Below, one piece after another: positions 1-7,383 of a stretch of DNA of 16,540 nt. The stretch spans positions 1-16,540 of the forward strand of contig CAYUOY010000086.1 in assembly GCA_964446495.1 (NCBI GenBank), given 5' to 3'. Position numbers and translations under genes: made by a program. Numbering within the stretch: the stretch's first letter is position 1; each line of letters starts with the position of its first letter. The DNA is from JAADHU01 sp964446495. GTDB lineage: Bacteria; Pseudomonadota; Gammaproteobacteria; Steroidobacterales; Woeseiaceae. The notes under the pieces are model-generated. The model was not told the DNA's origin, searched no databases, and was given only the letters and a program-made list of their open reading frames with translations.

Positions 1-531
1 ATGGCTATGACGGTTAGAAAAGTATTGCGCATGGGCGATCCGCGCCTCCGCGAGGTGGCGACGACAGTATCCGATTTCGACACCGCGGATTTGCATGAAC
101 TCATCGTGGACATGCAGGATACGATGGCCGCCTACGATGGAGCCGGGCTGGCGGCAACCCAGATAGGAATTATGTTGCGTGTAATGATATTCGGGGTGGA
201 CGACAATCCCAGGTACCCCGATGCGGAACCGGTACCAACAACGGTTTTGGTCAACCCGAAATTCGAAATTTTGTGTGCCGACCGGGAAAACGACTGGGAA
301 GGCTGTCTGAGTGTCCCCGGAATGCGCGGCATCGTTCCGCGTTACTCCCGAATTCGTTACCGTGGGTACGATGAATTCGGCTCACTCATCGAACGCGATG
401 CCGAGAACTTTCATGCACGGGTGTTTCAGCATGAATTCGATCACTTGAACGGTATTCTTTACCCCGACAAAATTGAAGATCACCTCAGTTTTGGCTTCAA
501 TGAAGAACTACAGGCTGCTGACGAAAGCTAG
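1..531 (+). CDS. def: peptide deformylase
   Basis: This enzyme removes the formyl group from the N-terminal formyl-methionine of new proteins as they leave the ribosome in the cytoplasm. It is an Fe/Zn metalloenzyme. All three family motifs are visible: GAGLAATQIG at residues 47-56, EGCLSVPG at 100-107 with metal ligand Cys102, and QHEFDH at 143-148 with ligands His144 and His148 and catalytic Glu145. The length of 176 residues is usual for the family. The window opens exactly on the ATG, so the ribosome binding site and any upstream partner (often fmt or a second def) cannot be seen. A longer start outside the window is possible, but the N-terminus (MAMTVRKVLRMGDPRLR) is typical as it stands. 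No fmt follows, so this may be a stand-alone or second def copy. Confidence 0.96.
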   Translation: MAMTVRKVLRMGDPRLREVATTVSDFDTADLHELIVDMQDTMAAYDGAGLAATQIGIMLRVMIFGVDDNPRYPDAEPVPTTVLVNPKFEILCADRENDWEGCLSVPGMRGIVPRYSRIRYRGYDEFGSLIERDAENFHARVFQHEFDHLNGILYPDKIEDHLSFGFNEELQAADES

Positions 532-738
532 TTGCCGTGTGTCCGGGACAATTTGTCGCTCCGCATTGATTTTTCGTTTTACTTTGTCCAGCAAGTCGAT
601 AAATCGTTGCTCGGATCTCAATTCGGTAAAGGCGATATTCGTACCAATTCGAATCTGCCAGTTGAAATACAGATTGGCGTCAACAGCAGCCTGCTGCAGA
701 TGTGAGAAATTCGAAAACCACATTGCCGGACAGGACAT
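508..738 (-). pseudogene. possible remnant of a TPR-type protein C-terminus
   Basis: A minus-strand reading frame of 76 codons ends 24 bases inside the 3' end of def. Its last ~45 residues (segments such as ANLYFNWQIRIGT and RSEQRFIDLLDKVKRKINAE) read like the final repeat of TPR proteins of the adenylate-cyclase or CadC-like winged-helix type, which commonly end with an 'LRxDPRFxxLLxxvr' pattern. Upstream the frame meets a stop (TGA) about 30 codons before the first plausible helix of the repeat. No ribosome binding site precedes the ATG. I read it as an eroded gene tail rather than a working gene. The resemblance is from memory of the family pattern; chance coding is the alternative. Confidence 0.3.
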
Positions 739-1009
739 CCAAATGCCGCGAAGCGCACGGATGCGCGAGAGCGGCGTTCAAGTTGCGATGTTGAAAATGC
801 CATGGATGGTTTTTTCAACAGACTGCTAATTATCGCAGATAAACGTATCTCCCATTGGCTCTGACGCCTGTATGCACAGGGGCCAGAGTATTTTTTGTCT
901 GCCCATTTCCTCAAGTTTCTCCGTCCACCGCCGATGACAGGACTGAAGTGGTTTACATAAGGCAAACTGCCCTGGCCACTGAAAAGCGTCATTACGTGGA
1001 GGAATTACG
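532..1009. other. gene-poor interval of 478 bp
   Basis: No intact gene is supported here. It contains most of the possible TPR-protein remnant (minus strand) and, at 859-896, a plus-strand intrinsic terminator. The last ~110 bases lead to the next gene. A TTTACA hexamer at 952-957 could be a -35 element, but no good -10 follows at the right distance, so I do not call a promoter. Confidence 0.5.
859..896 (+). terminator. rho-independent terminator, plus strand
   Basis: Left arm CTCTG-acg-CCTGT, loop atgc, right arm ACAGG-ggc-CAGAG: two 5-bp perfect stems separated by a 3x3 internal loop. TATTTTTT follows immediately. The T tract is on the plus strand only, so it stops transcripts coming from the def side. 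It lies about 330 bp beyond the def stop codon, which implies either a long def 3' UTR or a separate short transcript. Confidence 0.7.
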
Positions 1010-2395
1010 ATGCAGGCGGTCAACGGTACATCACTGGGTGCTTTTCAGAACAGCCAGGCAAGCGTCAATATCAAGGCTTCAGCCCAATTGGTACGGGGAC
1101 CCGAGAGAGCGGAGGGACCGGAGAAAGTTGAAAAAGCCGGTCATGAAGAACGAGACAGCAACAAGGTCAAGCCAGACCACGGAGAGGGGCGAGCAACTCA
1201 AATTTTTCGCCAGGAGATAAGCCAGACCCTGAAAATCGCTTTTCGCAGCGCATTCAGCCTTGCCGCGAATGTTTCGAACCCATACAAGAGCAGCGAGTCT
1301 CCTGATGACCTCGCAGCCGATGTCATGACAGCCGCAAAATCGATCGTGGAAGACAGTCCGGCCGAACCTGCAAAAACGCTTGTCCGTATTCGTCAATCGG
1401 TCGATCAGGCCATTACCAGCAGCCAGCAGGTCGTCAATACCGAGGAAGGTGCGTCAGCACTGAAAAACGCGGATAACCTGATCAGCCGCGGCTTGCAGGT
1501 TCTTGAGAATGATGCCCAATTAACATCCGCCAGCGCGTTGTCAATCGAGTCCAAATCGACACAACGCTCTACGATCCAGATTCGCACCCAGGAAGGGGAC
1601 ACCATAAAGTTTGATCTGCGCCGTGTTGACAAACTGTCCGCTACCGATATATCTCTGCAATCGGACTCCGGTAACGCAAATTATACTGAGGTTTCTTTAT
1701 CCAGTCGTTCACGCCTGGTACTGAAAGTTGAGGGGGACCTCAACACAGCCGAACTCGAGGCGATCAGGAATGTATTCACTCAGGCCGAACAACTTGCCGA
1801 AGAGTTTTTCGCGGGTGATCTGAATGCGGCACTGGAAGTGGTGGCAGGACTGGAATTCGATTCGAGTCAACTGGCGAAAGTCAGCATGAAATTTCGCAGT
1901 AGCGAGAGAATAAGCGCGCAACAAACGATATTGCAGAGCGCCCCCGCCACGCCAACAGGTGCAATCGACACGGTAGCCGTTGCAACGGCGACGCCGCTTA
2001 TTCCCACCCCGGCGCCGGTCGTGGCTCAACGCGTGCCGACAGTAAGCGATTCCGCCAGCACGACGACAGTCCCGGCTGCTATTACGGCAACACCGGAAAC
2101 AGAGGCCATAGCTACCCCGGTTGAAAATGCCTCCGGTTCTGGTGGCTTGCTCTCCGGCTTCTCATCACTGGCCGACTTCCTCGGACAGATTGCTGATTTT
2201 CTCGAACAAAGTATGGATCAGTTCAGTGGCGGATTATTGTCAGGAGCAGGTGACGCGAAACTTCGCTTTGAGTTCACCGAGTCTGTCCGCATCGACATTC
2301 TCAAGGCTGTCATGATCGAGATTGCACCTGAACATGAGGAAAGTGACGACTCAGTCGCGGCCGCTCAGGACGTGCCCGGTAAGCGAACGGCGTAA
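1010..2395 (+). CDS. conserved-looking protein of unknown function, 461 residues
   Basis: I cannot assign a function. The start is well supported: GGAGGA at 998-1003, 6 bases before the ATG. There is no signal peptide or membrane segment, so the product is probably cytoplasmic. It has a charged N-terminal region (residues ~20-65), then helical and strand-like segments. A distinctive stretch at about residues 238-298 contains LKVEGDLNTAELEAI, AEEFFAGDLNAALE and FDSSQLA. Next comes a Pro/Thr/Ala-rich linker (~305-375), a Gly/Ser-flanked amphipathic segment (GGLLSGFSSLADFLGQ) and an acidic tail. The EFFxGDL..ALE..xxFD..xLA pattern resembles a domain I recall from uncharacterised gammaproteobacterial proteins (DUF5610-like), but the name is tentative. 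Its 3' end overlaps the convergent lipoprotein gene by 31 bp. The terminator at 859-896 separates it from def, so it is transcribed on its own. Confidence 0.8.
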   Translation: MQAVNGTSLGAFQNSQASVNIKASAQLVRGPERAEGPEKVEKAGHEERDSNKVKPDHGEGRATQIFRQEISQTLKIAFRSAFSLAANVSNPYKSSESPDDLAADVMTAAKSIVEDSPAEPAKTLVRIRQSVDQAITSSQQVVNTEEGASALKNADNLISRGLQVLENDAQLTSASALSIESKSTQRSTIQIRTQEGDTIKFDLRRVDKLSATDISLQSDSGNANYTEVSLSSRSRLVLKVEGDLNTAELEAIRNVFTQAEQLAEEFFAGDLNAALEVVAGLEFDSSQLAKVSMKFRSSERISAQQTILQSAPATPTGAIDTVAVATATPLIPTPAPVVAQRVPTVSDSASTTTVPAAITATPETEAIATPVENASGSGGLLSGFSSLADFLGQIADFLEQSMDQFSGGLLSGAGDAKLRFEFTESVRIDILKAVMIEIAPEHEESDDSVAAAQDVPGKRTA

Positions 2396-3150
2396 ATGTC
2401 GAAATCGATATTCAGTTCGTCCAGGACAGACAGGGCGCCCCCGAGCGCACTGTGTGGCTCTATCGCGAAATCGGTCTGACGCAGCGAAAAACAGCCTTCT
2501 GCGTGCCAGCCAGTATTGTCCAGCGACACCGTTGCAGGGATAGAAAAGCCTGCGGTAACTCCATGCAAGGTAATGGTGATTTGCAACAGAATTTCAGCGG
2601 CCGCCGGTTTTGCCTGTTCAAGTGACCCTTCAATGTGCAAAAGAACCAGCGGGAATTCGGTGGCTTCCAGGCTGTTCAGCATATTTGCGCGAGTCCCCGA
2701 TCTGGCCCTTGCCGATACCTCCGTGGTAAAGCCCGCCTCCGTCCGCAACATTGCCTCGTCCACAAGCAGCCATTCGAGCGGCATGTAAAGGTCAGCCTGA
2801 ACAACGGCAGCCAGCTCCGTGGAAGCTGCCGTAATCACCGACAGTCCGCTCACCGTACGACTGGATATAACATGGTCATGCCCCATTCGAGACAATGCGC
2901 CTGTTCGATACGCATAAATACGAACCAGCGAGTCTTGTGGACTGATCTCATACACCGCATTGCCGTCAGCCAGGGCTCGCTGGTAGAAGGAAAATGGAAA
3001 ATCAGGCGGTGCCTCCACGGCGGCCCTCGAGGCATCGATGGTGGACGGCGCTACGCAGCCGTTAACAAACAGAAATGACAGCAGAATCAGCGCCGATGTC
3101 GGGGACCGAATCGACCTGTATGAACTGGTTTGCGTCCCCGCGATGGACAT
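2365..3150 (-). CDS. YceI-like domain lipoprotein
   Basis: Predicted outer-membrane lipoprotein of 261 residues. The signal sequence has a hydrophobic core (ALILLSFLFVNG) and a lipobox ending at Cys32. The +2 residue is Val, not Asp, so sorting to the outer membrane is expected. The mature part starts as YceI-family proteins do: YEISPQDSLVRIYAYRTG at ~67-84 followed by GHDH at 90-93. Later strands alternate hydrophobic residues in a lipocalin-like manner up to the C-terminus. YceI proteins are periplasmic beta-barrel pockets that bind isoprenoid or other amphiphilic ligands; the ligand here is unknown. The start has a good ribosome binding site (GGAGG, 6 bases before the ATG). The gene is convergent with the 461-residue protein gene and divergent from the sigma factor gene. 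The family assignment rests on the N-terminal motif, so divergence from classical YceI is possible. Confidence 0.8.
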   Translation of the reverse strand: MSIAGTQTSSYRSIRSPTSALILLSFLFVNGCVAPSTIDASRAAVEAPPDFPFSFYQRALADGNAVYEISPQDSLVRIYAYRTGALSRMGHDHVISSRTVSGLSVITAASTELAAVVQADLYMPLEWLLVDEAMLRTEAGFTTEVSARARSGTRANMLNSLEATEFPLVLLHIEGSLEQAKPAAAEILLQITITLHGVTAGFSIPATVSLDNTGWHAEGCFSLRQTDFAIEPHSALGGALSVLDELNIDFDIYAVRLPGTS

Positions 3151-3254
3151 CGTTGGCCTCCGTTTGCCACAGCAGATAGTAACGCATGGCGATTGTGTAT
3201 GATGATCTGCAGCGACAGTCCGACCGCGTCCACGCCATTACGAAGGATTTTCAC
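3087..3254 (-). CDS. possible 55-residue upstream ORF of the YceI-like gene
   Basis: A GTG start at 3254 (minus strand) is preceded by an unusually strong Shine-Dalgarno sequence, GAGGAGG, about 5 bases away. The frame continues for 55 codons, with a short hydrophobic run (AVGLSLQIIIHN), and ends inside the signal-peptide region of the lipoprotein gene in a different frame. The C-terminal half is Arg/Gly/Pro-rich and not obviously protein-like. The ribosome binding site is the only real evidence. It could be a leader peptide coupled to the lipoprotein, or chance. Confidence 0.2.
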   Translation of the reverse strand: MKILRNGVDAVGLSLQIIIHNRHALLSAVANGGQRCPSRGRKPVHTGRFGPRHRR

Positions 3255-3275
3255 CTATTCCTCCTCTAACCCTGT

Positions 3276-3305
3276 ATGGGCAACCTGATCCGTTCAAATC
3301 CGTGA
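3276..3305 (+). CDS. possible 9-residue leader peptide before the sigma factor gene
   Basis: ATG at 3276 opens a 9-codon frame (MGNLIRSNP) whose TGA overlaps the GTG start of the sigma factor as GTGA. The sigma gene has no Shine-Dalgarno sequence of its own at that GTG, so translational coupling from this mini-ORF would explain how it is started. However, the mini-ORF also lacks a nearby ribosome binding site; the closest purine run, GAAGGA, is about 30 bases upstream. Confidence 0.22.
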   Translation: MGNLIRSNP

Positions 3306-3913
3306 GTTTTTCTCAGCTGCATCAGGACAGAGCATTGGCACGTCGTGTCAGCAGCGGCAACAGCGCTGCATTCGAGGAGTTCTTTCGCGAGTATTTCCCG
3401 CGCCTGTACCGCTTCACGTTGTCTCGTGTGGATAACGACGCCGATTTGGCCGAGGAAGTAGTACAACGCGCCATGTGCCTGGTATTGCGGAAAATGGGTG
3501 GGTATCGCGGCGAGGCTTTGCTGTTTACCTGGCTTTGCCAGATATGCCGCAATGAACTGGCCGCGGTATATCGGCAACGATTCGTCGAGTCAAAACGAAA
3601 TATTCCGCTGGAAGATAATCCCGCCGTTCAGGCCGCGCTTGAGTCTCTGGCGGTTGATCTGGAGACGCCGGAGAAAATACGCCATGGCGAGGATATCGCC
3701 CGCTTTGTACGAGTCACACTGGAATACCTGCCCAGTAAGTATGCCTCGGCATTGGAAATGAAATACATACAGGGTTGCAGTGTCGTTGAAATCGGCAGCG
3801 AATTGCAGATCAGCACCAAAGCCGCTGAATCGGTTTTGACCCGGGCGCGTACCGCATTCAGGGAGTGTTTTCGATCGCTCTGGGATTTCGAGCCGGATTT
3901 TCTTCTCGACTAA
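3302..3913 (+). CDS. ECF-type RNA polymerase sigma factor (FecI-like context)
   Basis: Extracytoplasmic-function sigma factor of 203 residues, expected to direct RNA polymerase to a small set of target promoters when released by its anti-sigma partner. Region 2 spans about residues 22-92, with the core-binding and -10-recognition signature FFREYFPRLYRF and later FTWLCQICRNEL. Region 4 spans about 135-190, with the helix-turn-helix VEIGSELQISTKAAESVLTR. Region 3 is absent, as in all ECF factors. The GTG at 3302 has no Shine-Dalgarno sequence. An in-frame TTG at 3335 has AGGA 7 bases upstream and would still leave both domains whole, so the true start is uncertain. The FecR-like gene follows after 38 bp, which makes this the sigma factor of a cell-surface-signalling cassette. 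Confidence 0.92.
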   Translation: MSFSQLHQDRALARRVSSGNSAAFEEFFREYFPRLYRFTLSRVDNDADLAEEVVQRAMCLVLRKMGGYRGEALLFTWLCQICRNELAAVYRQRFVESKRNIPLEDNPAVQAALESLAVDLETPEKIRHGEDIARFVRVTLEYLPSKYASALEMKYIQGCSVVEIGSELQISTKAAESVLTRARTAFRECFRSLWDFEPDFLLD

Positions 3914-3951
3914 GGCAGTGAACAGGCAGTGCAGGTGAACGAGTAACGATT

Positions 3952-4941
3952 ATGAATGATCAAGACACCATTGATGAAGAGCGATCGCCGTCGCCCGGCG
4001 ATGCACCAGGCGATGAGGCCGTTTCTCAGCTTTTGAATCTTGCTGGTCTGAGACCACAGATTCCCGTCGCTGTACAGCAACGGGTGCATGCCAATGTTCA
4101 ACAGGAATGGCAAAAGGCTACGAGACGACGTCAGGTTATTCGTTGGTCAGGCGCCTTCGCATTGGCGGCAAGCGTTTTGCTGGCCGTCACTTTGGTTATG
4201 CGTCCGATTGAACAACCAATGCATCAACTTGGTGCCATTGCGCGAGTGGTTGGAGGGTCAGATGACAATCGATTTGTCGCCGGACATCCTGTCAATCGAA
4301 GTGACACGATTGCGACCATGCCCGGGCAAAGTGTCAGTATCCTGCTAAATGACGGCCTGTCACTCAGAGTGGCATCGAATTCATCGATTCATTTTAATGC
4401 GGCGGATGATTTTACGCTGTCAAGCGGTAAGGTCTATGCGGATTCCGGTCAGGCTATTTATCGGGATCGTGGAATTACCATTCGCACGCTCGGCGGATCG
4501 GCAAAAGATATAGGCACGCAGTTTGTCGTGGAATACCTGGACGGCAACATGGGTGTCGCGGTTCGCGAAGGTCGGGTCGATGTAGCGCGGGACCAGGAGT
4601 CGTACCTCGCCATCGCCGGTGAAAAACTGCTACTACAGCCAAACACTTCATTCGTTGTCTCACCGATTTCGATCAATGATAGTTCCTGGGACTGGGCCGT
4701 TGCGTTGGCCCCTACTTTTGACATTCATGGCCGGCCCTTGCTGGATTTTCTCAAATGGGCAGCGCGCGAACTTGGCAAGGAGCTGGTTTTTGCCGATGAT
4801 GAAACCAGGATGGCCGCGATGAGCACAATCCTCAAGGGCTCGGTCGAGGATTTCTCGCTGAATGATGCCATCCGCTCAACGCTGACGACCACAAATTTTC
4901 AATACCGCATGGATGAGTTTCAGATCGTAATCAGCCGTTAG
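3952..4941 (+). CDS. FecR-family anti-sigma / sigma regulator
   Basis: Inner-membrane regulator of 329 residues that holds the neighbouring sigma factor and relays a signal from the outer-membrane receptor. The N-terminal ~60 residues are cytoplasmic and would contact the sigma factor. A single membrane segment lies at about residues 65-84 (GAFALAASVLLAVTLVM). The periplasmic FecR domain follows at ~110-210, with the strand pairs typical of the family (GQSVSILLNDGLSLRVA, GTQFVVEY, VAVREGRVDV). The C-terminal ~75 residues (from 255, FDIHGRPLLDFLKWAAREL) look like an STN-type secretin/TonB short domain, as is known for other FecR/PupR-like regulators. That fold is also present at the N-terminus of the receptor encoded next. 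Spacing to the sigma gene is 38 bp and to the receptor gene 72 bp. The ribosome binding site is weak. Confidence 0.9.
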   Translation: MNDQDTIDEERSPSPGDAPGDEAVSQLLNLAGLRPQIPVAVQQRVHANVQQEWQKATRRRQVIRWSGAFALAASVLLAVTLVMRPIEQPMHQLGAIARVVGGSDDNRFVAGHPVNRSDTIATMPGQSVSILLNDGLSLRVASNSSIHFNAADDFTLSSGKVYADSGQAIYRDRGITIRTLGGSAKDIGTQFVVEYLDGNMGVAVREGRVDVARDQESYLAIAGEKLLLQPNTSFVVSPISINDSSWDWAVALAPTFDIHGRPLLDFLKWAARELGKELVFADDETRMAAMSTILKGSVEDFSLNDAIRSTLTTTNFQYRMDEFQIVISR

Positions 4942-4959
4942 ATTTACTGTTTCGAAGAA

Positions 4960-5007
4960 TCTACATAACGCCTGCTTATTGGTAGAATTTCCATATTGAA
5001 ATAGAAT
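4960..5007 (+). promoter_or_regulatory. two candidate sigma-70-type promoters before the receptor gene
   Basis: Two hexamer pairs, each with a 17-bp spacer and the same -10 sequence TAGAAT, lie in the 72-bp gap. The first is TCTACA (4960-4965) with TAGAAT (4983-4988). The second is TTGGTA (4979-4984) with TAGAAT (5002-5007). The second would start transcription near 5014, which is the first base of the receptor ATG, giving a leaderless mRNA. The receptor ATG has only a poor Shine-Dalgarno sequence. The -35 boxes match consensus at 4 of 6 positions, so either may be chance. Confidence 0.35.
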
Positions 5008-5013
5008 GAGCGG

Positions 5014-7347
5014 ATGTCGGTCCGTCTCCGCCCTGTTGTGTTTCTTGCGCTGTGTCTGTTGCTGCACACAGGCCATGCAACCGAGGTCTCGTGGGCCGGG
5101 CGGTCATTGCAGGAATATATCGAAACCCAGCGCTCACAAGGCCTGGCGGTCATCTATAGCAGCGATCTGGTGCCGACGTCTTTCACGGTACTCGAGGAAC
5201 CCGTGCAAGCGGACGCAGAGGACGCTTTGCGCGACGCCCTGCGACCCTATCAACTAAAACTCATTGCCGGCCCGTCCGGGAGCCTGTTAATCACTCGCGA
5301 GCGCAGCGCCACCGAACGCTCGGACAAGAAAAAGGCGGTTAGCGAGATAGTTGCGGCGAATCCAGAGCCGCTGGCCGAAGTGATCGTTATTTCAAGCCAT
5401 TACAACCTTGGCTATGAAGCCGCCGGCTCGCATACCTTCCTCGATCAGGAGTTGACCACCAAGTTACCGGATCTCGGAGAGGAGCCTGTGCGAGCTGTTT
5501 TACGACTCCCGGGAGTAGCGAACGGAGGTGTATCCACCCGCAATCACATTCGCGGTGGACTGGAAAACGAGCAGCTATTTCTGCTTGATGGTTTGCGTCT
5601 CTATGAGCCTTATCACCTGAAAGATTTTCACTCCGTCGCAACCATTGTCAACCAGGGTGCGGTCGCTGGCATCGATCTCCATACCGCTGGTTATCAGGCC
5701 CGATACGGTGATCGCATGAGCGGTGTCGTCAATGTCAGCCTCGTGGAACCACCGCAGGAAATGGTGACTGAGCTTGGATTTAGCTTCTTCAATACTTCGT
5801 TGATGTCGATGGGACGTTTTGGCGGCAACAAACGTGGCGACTGGCTGGTCTCGATCCGTCGCGGCAATCTCGATCTGGTATCTGCTGCCGTAAATTCGAA
5901 CCTGGGGTCTCCGCGTTATCAGGATCTTCTGGCGCGAATTGGCTGGCAGTTGAATGAACGGTCCTACCTGAGCATGAATTTACTAACGTCCTACGACAAG
6001 ATAGATATCGCAACCTCCAACGGCAGTGAGAATGCGAATGCAAGGTATTTAACCAGCGTTAGCTGGCTGAAATTGCAGACGGACTGGAGTGAGGATTTGT
6101 CGTCATCAACGATTCTTGCTCTCACCGGGATAGACAATACACGCACGGGTACCAATGACAATCCGGGTGTAATGTCTGGTCAGGTCGACGAGGAAAACGA
6201 CTTCGAAATCCTGGTGCTCAAGCAGGACTGGCAGTTCAGCCCAGCGGATACCTGGACATTCAATAGCGGCTTTAATATAAGACACCTGGAGGCAGACTAC
6301 CGGTACGATTCCACGCTCCGGATCGAATCGCCGTTCGATCAGATTTTCGACAACCAGCCATTGACGGTGAATAGCATCAGAAGTTCGCCAAACGGCAATC
6401 AGTACGCCGTGTATTTCGAATCAAGGTGGCGACCGATTGAAGACCTGGTCATTGACCTCGGTATCCGTTGGGATCAACAAACCTATACAACGGCAGATAA
6501 TGACGACCAAACCAGTCCGCGTATCAACCTGATGTACCGCGTTGATGAGAAAACTTTTTTCAAAGCGAGCTTCGGTCAGTTCTACCAGGCGCAGGAAATT
6601 AACGAGCTGCAGGTGAGCGACGGCGTCGAAAAGTTTTTCCCGGCGCAACGAGCGCAGCATTTTGTTGCCAGTATTTCTCATCGCTTTGATTCTGACGTCA
6701 ACCTGCGCCTGGAGGTGTACAAGAAGGAGTATCACTCGCTGATGCCCCGCTACGAGAATGCCTTCGACGCGCTGGTGTTGTTGCCCGAGTTGCAGATAGA
6801 CCGGGTTCGTATCGATTCCGGCAATGCCACCGCCAAAGGTGCCGAATTAATGTTGAGTGGCGAGCGCGGAGAGATGTTGTGGTGGGTCAGCTACACCTGG
6901 GCGGAGATTGAAGACCAGTTTGAGAGCGGCTCGGTACGTCGTAGCTGGGACCAGACTCACACGCTCAAAGGCGGGCTCAACTGGGACTGGAAAAAGTGGA
7001 ACTTCAGTGCGGCAGGCATCGTGAATACCGGCTGGCCGAAAACAGAATTGGAAGTTGAGACCAGCATCGATGCGACTGGCGCGACGCAATTCATTGTCAC
7101 CACGGAGAGAAACAGTCGACGCAATGCCGTTTTCAACTCGGTGGACATTAGAGCCAGCCGCCGGTTTGACGTATCGCGTGGAGAACTGACCGGTTTTGTT
7201 GAGATCACCAATCTCTACAATCGCAAAAACCCGTGCTGTGTGGAATACACCATCAAAACCGATGAAAATGGCGCCGAAACAATCGACTCCAACCAGGGCA
7301 ACTGGCTGCCGCTGATACCGTCGATGGGAATATCCTGGCGGTTTTGA
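5014..7347 (+). CDS. TonB-dependent outer-membrane receptor with N-terminal STN signalling domain
   Basis: Active-transport outer-membrane beta-barrel of 777 residues, energised by TonB-ExbBD. Order of parts: signal peptide (residues 1-22, ending HTGHA); STN domain ~24-92 (RSLQEYIETQRSQGLAVIYS ... LLITRE), which in this receptor class contacts the FecR protein in the periplasm; a TonB-box-like LAEVIVISS at 120-128; plug ~138-245 with the typical IRGGLENEQLFLLDGLR and ARYGDRMSGVVNVS; then a 22-strand-type barrel ending in the terminal aromatic residue (GISWRF). There is a CC pair near the C-terminus (KNPCCVEY). The STN domain, with the sigma and FecR genes just upstream, marks it as a transducer receptor. 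The substrate cannot be read from the sequence. The modABC genes downstream suggest an oxyanion or metal complex, but many similar receptors have unknown ligands. Confidence 0.93.
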   Translation: MSVRLRPVVFLALCLLLHTGHATEVSWAGRSLQEYIETQRSQGLAVIYSSDLVPTSFTVLEEPVQADAEDALRDALRPYQLKLIAGPSGSLLITRERSATERSDKKKAVSEIVAANPEPLAEVIVISSHYNLGYEAAGSHTFLDQELTTKLPDLGEEPVRAVLRLPGVANGGVSTRNHIRGGLENEQLFLLDGLRLYEPYHLKDFHSVATIVNQGAVAGIDLHTAGYQARYGDRMSGVVNVSLVEPPQEMVTELGFSFFNTSLMSMGRFGGNKRGDWLVSIRRGNLDLVSAAVNSNLGSPRYQDLLARIGWQLNERSYLSMNLLTSYDKIDIATSNGSENANARYLTSVSWLKLQTDWSEDLSSSTILALTGIDNTRTGTNDNPGVMSGQVDEENDFEILVLKQDWQFSPADTWTFNSGFNIRHLEADYRYDSTLRIESPFDQIFDNQPLTVNSIRSSPNGNQYAVYFESRWRPIEDLVIDLGIRWDQQTYTTADNDDQTSPRINLMYRVDEKTFFKASFGQFYQAQEINELQVSDGVEKFFPAQRAQHFVASISHRFDSDVNLRLEVYKKEYHSLMPRYENAFDALVLLPELQIDRVRIDSGNATAKGAELMLSGERGEMLWWVSYTWAEIEDQFESGSVRRSWDQTHTLKGGLNWDWKKWNFSAAGIVNTGWPKTELEVETSIDATGATQFIVTTERNSRRNAVFNSVDIRASRRFDVSRGELTGFVEITNLYNRKNPCCVEYTIKTDENGAETIDSNQGNWLPLIPSMGISWRF

Positions 7348-7383
7348 CAGTACGCCAGGCTGGCTAAAAAAGGAGACTGACCC

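Noticed and set aside
473..829. 118-codon plus-strand frame starting inside def
   Set aside because: No ribosome binding site and a start inside def in another frame; the composition is not protein-like.
618..992. 124-codon minus-strand frame across the def downstream gap
   Set aside because: It runs through the terminator hairpin, is rich in Arg/Ser/Cys, and has no family pattern; the 508-738 frame is more protein-like.
3164..3203. TTGCCA and TATGAT hexamers upstream of the sigma gene as a promoter
   Set aside because: The spacer is 28 bp, far too long, and no better -35 lies 16-18 bp before TATGAT.
7348..7383. GCCA-ggc-TGGC hairpin between the receptor and DUF4153 genes as a terminator
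   Set aside because: The stem is only 4 bp and is followed by A residues, not T; the A/G run serves as the ribosome binding site of the next gene.
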